Shown piece after piece: positions 23,048-30,349 of a DNA stretch of 38,134 bases (its first letter is position 1; every line of letters begins with the position of its first letter). The position numbers and the translations under genes were made by a program. Source of the DNA: Cereibacter johrii. GTDB taxonomy: Bacteria > Pseudomonadota > Alphaproteobacteria > Rhodobacterales > Rhodobacteraceae. The notes below the pieces were generated by a model. It made no database searches. It saw only the letters and a program-made list of their open reading frames with translations, and had not been told where the DNA came from. The DNA lies in the NCBI RefSeq assembly GCF_001720585.1, contig NZ_MABH01000067.1, positions 1 to 38,134 of the forward strand, written 5' to 3'.

Positions 23048-24262
23048 ATGCGCATCGCAGTTCTGGGTGGGGATGGGTTTGTCGGCTGGCCGACAGCTCT
23101 CCACCTGTCGGACCTCGGACACGAGATCCATATCGTCGACAACCTGTCCCGGCGCTGGATCGACACCGAGCTGGGCGTGCAGTCCCTGACCCCGATGGAC
23201 TCGATCCAGGAGCGCTGCCGGATCTGGCATCAGGAGACCGGCGAGCGGCTGCATTTCCACCTTCTCGACCTGCGCGAATACGATCGGATCCGCGCCTGGC
23301 TTGCCGAATACCGGCCCGAGGCCATCATCCACTTCGCCGAGCAGCGCGCCGCGCCCTATTCGATGAAGTCGGACCGCCACAAGGTCTATACGGTCAACAA
23401 CAACGTCAATGCGACCCACAATCTCCTCGCCGCCATGGTCGAGACCGGCATCGATGCCCATCTCGTCCATCTCGGCACCATGGGGGTCTATGGCTATTCG
23501 ACCGTGGGCGCGCCGATCCCCGAAGGCTATCTCGACGTCTCGGTCGAGACCCCTGCGGGCCCGAAAGAGCTCGAGATCCTCTATCCGACGCGGCCGGGCT
23601 CGGTCTATCACATGACCAAGAGCCTCGATCAGATCCTCTTCCAGTATTACGCCCAGAACGACGGGCTGCGGATCACCGACCTGCATCAGGGCATCGTCTG
23701 GGGCACGCATACGAACCAGACCCGCCGCCATCCCCAGCTCATCAACCGCTTCGACTATGACGGCGATTATGGCACGGTGCTCAACCGCTTCCTGATCCAG
23801 TCGGCGATCGGCTATCCGCTGACCGTGCACGGCACCGGCGGGCAGACCCGCGCCTTCATCCATATTCAGGACTCGGTGCGCTGCGTGGAGCTTGCGCTGT
23901 CGGATGCGCCCAAGGCCGGCGAGCGGGTCAAGATCTTCAACCAGATGACCGAGACGCACCGCGTGCGCGATCTGGCCGAGCTGGTGGCGAAGATGACCGG
24001 CGCCAAGGTGTCCTATCTGCCCAACCCCCGCAAGGAGGCCGACGAGAACGAGCTCGTGGTCAAGAACGACCAGTTCCTCGCGCTGGGGCTGAAGCCCATC
24101 ACGCTGCAGGAAGGGCTGCTGGGCGAGGTGGTCGATGTGGCGAAGAAGTTCGCCCACCGGATCGACCGCAGCCGCGTGCCTTGCGTCTCGGCCTGGACGA
24201 AGGACATCGCGCAGCGGGTCGAGCACGATCCCGAGGGGCGGCGGCTGCGCTCGGTGTCCTGA
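23048..24262 (+). CDS. sqdB: UDP-sulfoquinovose synthase
   Basis: A 404-aa short-chain dehydrogenase/reductase-fold enzyme that makes UDP-sulfoquinovose from UDP-glucose and sulfite, the first step of sulfolipid synthesis. The NAD site is GGDGFVGWPTALHLS. The catalytic Thr lies in LGTMGVYGYS and the Tyr-x3-Lys pair in YHMTKSLDQ. Long conserved stretches include HFAEQRAAPYSMKS and HQGIVWGTHTNQT. AAGGAGG precedes the ATG at 23048 by 3 nt. It is the first gene of an sqdBDC operon; sqdD follows without a gap. In R. sphaeroides sulfolipid matters under phosphate limitation; no Pho box was identified here. Confidence 0.97.
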   Translation: MRIAVLGGDGFVGWPTALHLSDLGHEIHIVDNLSRRWIDTELGVQSLTPMDSIQERCRIWHQETGERLHFHLLDLREYDRIRAWLAEYRPEAIIHFAEQRAAPYSMKSDRHKVYTVNNNVNATHNLLAAMVETGIDAHLVHLGTMGVYGYSTVGAPIPEGYLDVSVETPAGPKELEILYPTRPGSVYHMTKSLDQILFQYYAQNDGLRITDLHQGIVWGTHTNQTRRHPQLINRFDYDGDYGTVLNRFLIQSAIGYPLTVHGTGGQTRAFIHIQDSVRCVELALSDAPKAGERVKIFNQMTETHRVRDLAELVAKMTGAKVSYLPNPRKEADENELVVKNDQFLALGLKPITLQEGLLGEVVDVAKKFAHRIDRSRVPCVSAWTKDIAQRVEHDPEGRRLRSVS

Positions 24263-25099
24263 TTGGATCTGGCAACCGAAGGACCGGCCCGGTCCGAGCG
24301 GGCCTATGTCACGCTCGTGACCAATGCCGATTACGCGCTGGGGGCACGGGCGCTGCTGCGCTCGCTGGCCCTCAGCGGCACCACCGCCGACCGGGTGGTG
24401 CTGCATACCGATGTGCCCGAGGAGGCGCTGGCGCCCCTCCGGGCGCTCGGCGCCCGGCTCGTGCGGGTGGAGCTTCTGCCCACCTCGCCCGAGTTCAACG
24501 CGGCCCATGCGCGCGAGGCGCTCCATGCGCGCGCGGCCTTCACCAAGGGCGGCAAGCCGCCCTTCCACACGCCGCTCGACAATTTCGCCAAGCTCCGGCT
24601 CTGGCAGCTCGTGGACTACCGCTCGGTCGTCTTCATCGATGCCGATGCGCTGGTGCTGCGGAACGTGGACCGGCTGTTCGACTATCCCGAATTCTGCGCC
24701 GCGCCGAACGTCTACGAGAGCCTGTCGGACTTTCACCGGATGAATTCGGGCGTCTTCACCGCCCGGCCCTCGACGGACACGTTCGCCCGGATGCTTGAAG
24801 CACTCGACGTGCCGGGGGCCTTCTGGCGGCGGACCGACCAGAGCTTCCTGCAGGAGTTCTTTCCCGACTGGCAGGGCCTGCCGGTCTTCTGCAACATGCT
24901 CCAGTATGTCTGGTTCGCGATGCCCGAGCTCTGGAGCTGGGAGCAGATCCGCATCCTGCATTTCCAGTATGAGAAACCCTGGCAGGAGCACGACAAGGCC
25001 GACCGCCTGCGCCCGCTGATCGACCTGTGGCGCGCCTATGCGGGCGACGGGCCGGTGCCCGCGCTGTCGGACATGCCGGCTCCATGCGGCTTGCGCTGA
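24263..25099 (+). CDS. sqdD: Glycosyltransferase (GT8-like) of the sulfolipid operon, SqdD
   Basis: A 278-aa GT-A fold glycosyltransferase related to glycogenin. It has YVTLVTNADYALGARALLRSL at the start, the metal-binding DADALVL (Asp-x-Asp), the acceptor loop MNSGVFTARPS and DQSFLQEFFP. In R. sphaeroides SqdD lies between SqdB and SqdC and is required for sulfolipid, probably transferring sulfoquinovose from UDP-sulfoquinovose. The proposed start is TTG directly after the sqdB stop; if this is wrong, the protein would begin at a later codon, but the fold starts within a few residues. Its end overlaps sqdC by 16 nt, so translation is coupled. Confidence 0.88.
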   Translation: MDLATEGPARSERAYVTLVTNADYALGARALLRSLALSGTTADRVVLHTDVPEEALAPLRALGARLVRVELLPTSPEFNAAHAREALHARAAFTKGGKPPFHTPLDNFAKLRLWQLVDYRSVVFIDADALVLRNVDRLFDYPEFCAAPNVYESLSDFHRMNSGVFTARPSTDTFARMLEALDVPGAFWRRTDQSFLQEFFPDWQGLPVFCNMLQYVWFAMPELWSWEQIRILHFQYEKPWQEHDKADRLRPLIDLWRAYAGDGPVPALSDMPAPCGLR

Positions 25100-25899
25100 C
25101 CGGAGCAGGCGGCCTCGTCGGCCGCTTCATCGCCGAGGCCGCGCGGGCGGCGGGCCATTCGCTGGTGGTCCTCGCCCGCAGCCCCCTGCCCGGGGCGGAC
25201 GAGCACCGGCCCTACGATCTCATGGGCCCGCTTCCCCCGCTGGGCGATGTGGATGCGCTGATCCATTGTGCCTTCCAGCATGTTCCGGGCCGCTACCGGG
25301 GCGGCGAGGGGCACGACCCCGAGGGCTTCCGCCGCGCCAACCTCGAGGGCAGCCTGCGGCTCTTCGAGGCGATGCGGGGGCGGCGGATCCTCTTTCTCTC
25401 CTCCCGCGCCGTGTTCGACGGCTACGGGCCCGGCACGTTGCTGACCGAGGCCATGCCGCCCTGCCCCGAAAGCCTCTACGGTCAGGTCAAGGCCGAGGCC
25501 GAGGTCGCGCTCTTTGCCGAAGGCGGCGCGAGCCTCCGCGCGACCGGCGTCTACGGGCCCGGGCCGGATCACAAGTGGCGCGCTCTTTTCGAGGAGTTTC
25601 GCGCGGGCCGTCCGATCGAGCCGCGGGTCGCGACCGAGGTCCATGGCGCGGATCTGGCCGCGGCGGCGCTCCTCCTGCTCGACCGGCCCGACGCGGGCGC
25701 CTTCCATGTCTCGGACCTGCTGCTCGACCGCCACGATCTTCTCGCCGAGATCGCCCGGATCGAAGGGATCACCGCGCCTCTGCCCCCGCGCGCGGATGCC
25801 TCGCGCGTCAGTCCGCTCGACTGCCGCCGGCTTTCGGCGATGGGCTGGCGGCCCGGAGGGCTCCGCCTGTTGCGGCAAACGCTGCCGCTCATGATTTAG
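25084..25899 (+). CDS. sqdC: NAD-dependent epimerase/dehydratase-like protein, SqdC
   Basis: A 271-aa protein of the short-chain dehydrogenase/epimerase fold. The nucleotide-binding motif is TGAGGLVGRFIAEA, the catalytic segment LYGQVKAEAE (Tyr-x3-Lys) is present, and RATGVYGPGPDHKW follows. SqdC of R. sphaeroides acts in sulfolipid synthesis and its loss causes accumulation of a sulfoquinovosyl intermediate; its exact step is unclear. It starts inside sqdD (16-nt overlap) and ends before a terminator-like hairpin. The ATG at 25084 is the first that fits the fold. Confidence 0.88.
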   Translation: MRLALTGAGGLVGRFIAEAARAAGHSLVVLARSPLPGADEHRPYDLMGPLPPLGDVDALIHCAFQHVPGRYRGGEGHDPEGFRRANLEGSLRLFEAMRGRRILFLSSRAVFDGYGPGTLLTEAMPPCPESLYGQVKAEAEVALFAEGGASLRATGVYGPGPDHKWRALFEEFRAGRPIEPRVATEVHGADLAAAALLLLDRPDAGAFHVSDLLLDRHDLLAEIARIEGITAPLPPRADASRVSPLDCRRLSAMGWRPGGLRLLRQTLPLMI

Positions 25900-25926
25900 G
25901 CAGCGGATTCCCGCCGACCCTGCCCA

Positions 25927-25943
25927 GGGCGCGCTTCGCGCCC
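25927..25943 (+). terminator. Terminator-like hairpin after sqdBDC
   Basis: GGGCGCG (25927-25933) pairs perfectly with CGCGCCC (25937-25943) with a 3-nt loop, 28 nt after the sqdC stop. It closes the sqdBDC operon, though it is not followed by a T-tract. Confidence 0.6.
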
Positions 25944-26256
25944 GGCGAGCCAGATCCGCGCGCAACTTTGGGTTAGAGAATTTCTCCCTTGGGTTGCAAA
26001 GCTGCGCAATCGGTTCGAAAGACGACAGGATGCGCATAAAAATCGTCTTCCGGCGGAACCTGACCCTTCGATTCAGCCTTGGCCATTCGCTCAGCAACAG
26101 GCATTCTGCCCGCCATAGAAAGCCTGACGCACGCCCCATTTTGACCTATCTTCGCCCGCGGGCTGTTCCCGGCCTTTGCAGGTGCAGCATTATATGAAAC
26201 ATTGTTCGGGTCAGATCGGGCCCTCCTTTTCACAGATCCATATCCAGAGGTCGCGC
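25944..26256. other. Intergenic region before galU
   Basis: About 313 bp with no supported gene. It is more AT-rich than its neighbours (for example near 26030-26045 and 26190-26205) and likely holds the promoter of the galU-exo operon. A TTGACC at 26141 and an ATTATAT near 26192 are possible promoter parts but their spacing does not fit one promoter, so no call is made. Confidence 0.4.
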
Positions 26257-27195
26257 ATGTCTCCCCAGAAGGTCACCACTGCCATTTTCCCCATCGCAGG
26301 CATGGGGACGCGGTTCCTGCCCGCGACCAAGTCGATCCCGAAGGAAATTCTCACGCTCGTCGACAAGCCGCTGATCCAGTATGCGGTCGAGGAAGCCCGC
26401 GAAGCCGGCATCGAGGACTTCATCTTCGTGACCTCGCGCGGCAAGGGGGCGCTCGAGGACTTCTTCGACGTGAACCAGACGCTGGAGCGGGCCCTGCGCG
26501 CGGCGGGCAAGACCGAGCTTCTGGCCACGCTGGAGGCCACCAACATCGACAGCGGCCATGTGCCCTACGTCCGCCAGCACGAGGCGCTGGGCCTCGGCCA
26601 TGCCGTCTGGTGCGCGCGTCGCCTCGTGGGCGACGAGCCCTTCGCGGTGATCCTGCCCGACGACATGGTGGTCGCCGACCGGCCCTGCCTCGCGCAGATG
26701 ATCGAGGCCCACGAAGAGGTTGGCGGCAGCATCATCGCCACGATGGAAGTGCCGCCGGAAAAGGCGTCCTCCTACGGCGTCCTCGACATCGAGGAGCGTC
26801 AGGGCGCGCTCATCCGTCCGCGCGGCATCGTCGAGAAACCGAAAGCCGGCACCGCGCCCTCGAACATGGCCGTCATCGGCCGCTACATCCTCGGGCCGCG
26901 CATCATGCGCCATCTCGACCGGCGGACCGTCGGCGCGGGGGGCGAGATCCAGCTGACCGACGCCATCGCGCATGAGCTTGCCGCCCATCCGGGTTCGGTC
27001 CACGGCTTCCGCTTCCAGGGCGAGCGCTTCGACTGCGGCTCGAAGGCGGGCTTCCTTCAGGCCACCGTCGCGCTTGCGCTGCAGCGCGAGGACCTGCGCG
27101 GGGAATTCTCGACCTTCCTGCGGGCGATTGCCGAGCAATACGGTCTCGGCGTCCCGAACGCCGCGCCGCTGCGCAGCGTGGCGGCCGCGAGCTGA
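26257..27195 (+). CDS. galU: UTP-glucose-1-phosphate uridylyltransferase
   Basis: A 312-aa nucleotidyltransferase that makes UDP-glucose from UTP and glucose-1-phosphate in the cytosol. The signature GMGTRFLPATKSIPKEIL is at residues ~14-31, and HEALGLGHAVWCAR, ILPDDMV, IVEKP and FRFQGERFDCGSKAGF are all in place. In rhizobia the polysaccharide-linked copy is called exoN. The ATG at 26257 (AGAGG upstream) gives a normal family length. It opens an operon with glycosyltransferases and follows the sqdBDC genes, whose SqdB enzyme consumes UDP-glucose, so it may serve both pathways. Confidence 0.97.
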   Translation: MSPQKVTTAIFPIAGMGTRFLPATKSIPKEILTLVDKPLIQYAVEEAREAGIEDFIFVTSRGKGALEDFFDVNQTLERALRAAGKTELLATLEATNIDSGHVPYVRQHEALGLGHAVWCARRLVGDEPFAVILPDDMVVADRPCLAQMIEAHEEVGGSIIATMEVPPEKASSYGVLDIEERQGALIRPRGIVEKPKAGTAPSNMAVIGRYILGPRIMRHLDRRTVGAGGEIQLTDAIAHELAAHPGSVHGFRFQGERFDCGSKAGFLQATVALALQREDLRGEFSTFLRAIAEQYGLGVPNAAPLRSVAAAS

Positions 27196-27216
27196 TCCAG
27201 CGGGAAAGACGGCAGA

Positions 27217-28386
27217 TTGCGCATTCTCTACCTCGCCCACGATCTGGACGACAGCGCCATCTGGCGGCGCGCGGCCATGCTGCGCGCCGGCGGAGCGAGC
27301 GTCCAGACCGCGGGCTTCCGCCGCCGCGAGGGGCCGCTGCCCGAAGCGGCGATCCTGCTCGGCAAGACCGCCGATGCGCGGATGCTGCAGCGTGCGGCCT
27401 CGGTCGCGCGCGCGCTCGCCGGGCTGCGCCGCAGCCTCGCCGAGGTGCAGGCCCCCGATGTCATCATCGCCCGCAACCTCGAGATGCTGGCCCTCGCGGC
27501 CCGCGCCAAGAGCTTCTGGCCGGAAGCGCTGCTCGTCTACGAGGTGCTCGACATCCACCGCATGATGCTGGGCGACGGGCCGCGGCCGCGCGCGATGCGC
27601 GCCCTCGAACGCCGGCTGATGCGCCGCGTGGGGCTGGTGCTGACCTCCTCGCCGGGCTTCGTCAACGAATATTTCCAGCCGCACGGGCAGGCCCGCATGC
27701 CGATCCGGCTCATCGAGAACAAGTGCTTCTACCCGGAGGCGGCGCTGCCTGCGGTTCCCGAACGGCGGCCGGTCGTGGCGCCGATCACCATCGGCTGGTT
27801 CGGCATCCTGCGCTGCGCCTGGTCGCTCGACTGCCTCGACAGGGTCACGCGGGCCGCTCCGGGGCGCTATCGCGTGCTGCTGCGCGGCAAGCCCGCGCTC
27901 GACCAGCTGCCGCAGTTCCACGCGACGGTGGCGGCGAACCCGGACCTCGACTTCGGCGGGCCCTACCGCAACCCGGACGATCTGGCCGACATCTACGGAC
28001 AGGTCCATCTGTCCTGGCTGATCGACCGCTATGATGCGGGCAAGAACTCCGACTGGCTGCTGCCGAACCGGCTCTACGAAGGCTGCCGTCACCACGCCGT
28101 GCCGGTGGCGCTGGCGGGCACGGAGGTCGCGAACTTCCTCGGCGACTATGGGTTGGGGCTCACCGTCGCCGCCCCCGATGCCGAGGAGGTGGGGCGGCGC
28201 CTCGGCGCGCTCTCTCTCGCGGAGGTCGAGGCGATGAGGCGCGCGGTGGCGGAGGTGCCGCCGCAGGTCTGGACCACGGGTCCGGAGGAATGTCAGGAGA
28301 TCACGGGCCTGATGGCCCAGATCGCCGCCGCCCGCGGGCGCAGGCGGCAGGCGGCGATGCGGCGGAAAGGCTGGTTCACCACATGA
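27217..28386 (+). CDS. GT-B glycosyltransferase, ExoL-like
   Basis: A 389-aa soluble protein with the two-domain GT-B pattern: a first domain MRILYLAHDLDDSAIWRRA with DVIIARNLEML, then a nucleotide-sugar domain beginning ITIGWFGILRCAWSLD and ending NRLYEGCRHHAVPVALAGTEV. The pattern is like the succinoglycan glucosyltransferase ExoL; this identification rests on pattern and neighbours. The start is a TTG at 27217, with GGAAAGACGG upstream. It lies 21 nt after galU and overlaps the next gene by 4 nt (ATGA), so it is translated with it. Confidence 0.8.
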   Translation: MRILYLAHDLDDSAIWRRAAMLRAGGASVQTAGFRRREGPLPEAAILLGKTADARMLQRAASVARALAGLRRSLAEVQAPDVIIARNLEMLALAARAKSFWPEALLVYEVLDIHRMMLGDGPRPRAMRALERRLMRRVGLVLTSSPGFVNEYFQPHGQARMPIRLIENKCFYPEAALPAVPERRPVVAPITIGWFGILRCAWSLDCLDRVTRAAPGRYRVLLRGKPALDQLPQFHATVAANPDLDFGGPYRNPDDLADIYGQVHLSWLIDRYDAGKNSDWLLPNRLYEGCRHHAVPVALAGTEVANFLGDYGLGLTVAAPDAEEVGRRLGALSLAEVEAMRRAVAEVPPQVWTTGPEECQEITGLMAQIAAARGRRRQAAMRRKGWFTT

Positions 28387-29372
28387 CGGCGCGCGTGCTC
28401 ATCGTCATCCCCACGCTGAACGAGGCGGCCCATATCGGCGGCGTGCTCGACGGCCTCCTGCCCTTCGCCGAGCGCCACGGCGCGCGGATCGTGGTGGCCG
28501 ACGGCGGCTCGACGGACGGCACCCGGGCGCTGGTGACGGCCCGCCCCGAGCCCGGGATCGTGCTGCTCGACAACCCCCGCCGCCTGCAGAGCGCCGCCGT
28601 CAATCTGGCGGTGGAGCGGTTCGGCTATGACGCCGACTGGCTGATCCGGATCGATGCGCACAGCGCCTATCCGGCCGACTATTGCGACGTGCTTCTGGCC
28701 GAGGCCGAGGCCACGGGCGCGGACTCGGTCGTGGTGGGGATGAAGGCGGTGGGCTCGGGCTTCTGGCAGAGCCTCATCGCTGCGGCGCAGAATTCGCGGA
28801 TCGGCAATGGCGGGTCCGCGCATCGGGTGATGCCGGTGGGCAAGTTCGTCGATCACGGCCATCATGCGCTGATGCGGATCGCGGCCTTCCGTCAGGTCGG
28901 TGGCTATGACGAGAGCTTCAGTCACAACGAGGATGCGGAACTGGACCTGAGGCTCAGGAGCGCGGGCTTCCGCATCTGGCTCACGCCGCGCACGCGCGTG
29001 ACCTACTTCCCTCGCCGCAGCCTCGGCGCACTGGTGAAACAATATTTCGCCTTCGGCAGGGGGCGGGCGCGGAACATCCTGAAGCACCGCTCGCGGCCGG
29101 GCCTGCGTCAGGCGGTGCTGGTGGCGCTGACACCCGCGCTCCTGCTTGCGCTTCTCGCGCCCCTGCACTGGATCTTCGCCCTGCCGCTCGCGGGATGGGT
29201 GGTGGGCTGCCTCGCGGGGGGCCTCATGATCGCGCGCGAGACCGGCTCGCCGGGCGGGCTGCTCTCGGGCTTCGCCGCCGGCGCCATGCATGTCGCCTGG
29301 TCGGCCGGTTTCTGGGTGCAGCTCGGCCGCCACCTCCTGCAGGGCCGCCCGCGCACGGAGGCCATGGCATGA
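28383..29372 (+). CDS. exoA: Family 2 glycosyltransferase, ExoA-like
   Basis: A 329-aa family 2 glycosyltransferase. The nucleotide-binding start VLIVIPTLNEAAHIGG, the catalytic Asp-x-Asp-like RIDAHS and the acceptor segment DHGHHALMRIAAFRQVGGYDESFSHNEDAELDLRLR are visible. Two or three C-terminal membrane segments (~255-320) anchor it, as in ExoA, which adds sugar to the lipid-linked succinoglycan intermediate at the inner membrane. The symbol is by similarity of pattern and position. Its start and end overlap the neighbouring glycosyltransferases by 4 nt each. Confidence 0.82.
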   Translation: MTARVLIVIPTLNEAAHIGGVLDGLLPFAERHGARIVVADGGSTDGTRALVTARPEPGIVLLDNPRRLQSAAVNLAVERFGYDADWLIRIDAHSAYPADYCDVLLAEAEATGADSVVVGMKAVGSGFWQSLIAAAQNSRIGNGGSAHRVMPVGKFVDHGHHALMRIAAFRQVGGYDESFSHNEDAELDLRLRSAGFRIWLTPRTRVTYFPRRSLGALVKQYFAFGRGRARNILKHRSRPGLRQAVLVALTPALLLALLAPLHWIFALPLAGWVVGCLAGGLMIARETGSPGGLLSGFAAGAMHVAWSAGFWVQLGRHLLQGRPRTEAMA

Positions 29373-30349
29373 CCGGCACGCGCATAGCCATCGGGATCTG
29401 CACCTTCCGCCGCCCCGGCATTGCCGCCACCCTCGCCTCGCTCGGGGCTCTGCGCTGGCCCGAGGGCATGAGCGGCCTCGTGATCGTCGCCGACAATGAC
29501 GAGACACCTTCGGCCCGCGAGACGGTTCACGCGGCGGCCAAGGGCCTGTCGCTGCCGGTCTGCTATCTTCATGCGCCGGCCCGCAACATCTCGGTGGCGC
29601 GGAACGCCATCCTCGAAGCGGCCGAGGCGCGCGGCATCGAGCGGCTGGCCTTCCTCGACGACGACGAGATGGTGGAACCGGGCTGGATCGAGGCCCTGAC
29701 CGCCGCTCTGGCCCGGACGGGCGCCGAGGCGGTGCTCGGTCCCGTGCGCGCCGAGCATGGCGCCGAGGCCCCGGCCTGGATGCGCGAGAGCGCGATCCAC
29801 GACACGCGGCCCACCTTCCTGCCCGACGGCTCGATCAAGTCGGGCTACAGCTGCAACGTGCTGATGGACCTTTCGGCCCCCGCCCTCGAAGGCTTGCGCT
29901 TCGATCCTGCACGGGGGCGTTCGGGCGGAGAGGACACCGCCTTCTTCGAGGCGATGCTGCGGCGCGGCGGCCGGCTGGGATTCGCGCCCGATGCGCTGGT
30001 GCGCGAGACCGTTCCTGCGGACCGGGCGCGTCTGGGCTGGCTTCTGCGTCGCCGATTCCGCATGGGCCAGACCCATGCGAGCCTCATCGCCGGCCCCGGG
30101 CGGGCTCAGCGCGCGAAACAGGGGCTGGTGGCTCTCGCCAAGGTTGCGGCCTGCTTCGGGATGGCGCTCGCGGCGGTTCACGATCCTCTCAGACGGAACA
30201 ATGCGCTGTTGCGCGGTGCGCTGCATGTCGGCACACTGTCGGCACTTTTCGGCGCACGACCCATCACGATCTATGGCGGGACCGGGCCTGCGCCTTCTAC
30301 CTTTGATTCTAAAACGGATAGTTATCTCGTTTCGAGGAGCAGAACTTGA
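29369..30349 (+). CDS. exoM: Family 2 glycosyltransferase, ExoM-like
   Basis: A 326-aa family 2 glycosyltransferase beginning RIAIGICTFRRPGIAATLASL, with PARNISVARNAILEAA, the LAFLDDDEM Asp cluster and SGGEDTAFFEAMLRRGGRLGF. This pattern fits ExoM, which transfers glucose during succinoglycan repeat assembly. One or two hydrophobic stretches lie near the C-terminus. The last ~16 codons (TFDSKTDSYLVSRSRT) are AT-richer than the rest of the gene and may overlap a promoter or leader for exoP. It overlaps exoA by 4 nt at the start and exoP by 4 nt at the end. Confidence 0.82.
   Translation: MTGTRIAIGICTFRRPGIAATLASLGALRWPEGMSGLVIVADNDETPSARETVHAAAKGLSLPVCYLHAPARNISVARNAILEAAEARGIERLAFLDDDEMVEPGWIEALTAALARTGAEAVLGPVRAEHGAEAPAWMRESAIHDTRPTFLPDGSIKSGYSCNVLMDLSAPALEGLRFDPARGRSGGEDTAFFEAMLRRGGRLGFAPDALVRETVPADRARLGWLLRRRFRMGQTHASLIAGPGRAQRAKQGLVALAKVAACFGMALAAVHDPLRRNNALLRGALHVGTLSALFGARPITIYGGTGPAPSTFDSKTDSYLVSRSRT

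Noticed and set aside
22724-24991. A 755-codon open frame on the minus strand opposite sqdB and sqdD
   Set aside because: No recognisable domain; it is fully antisense to sqdB and the glycosyltransferase, both strongly supported.
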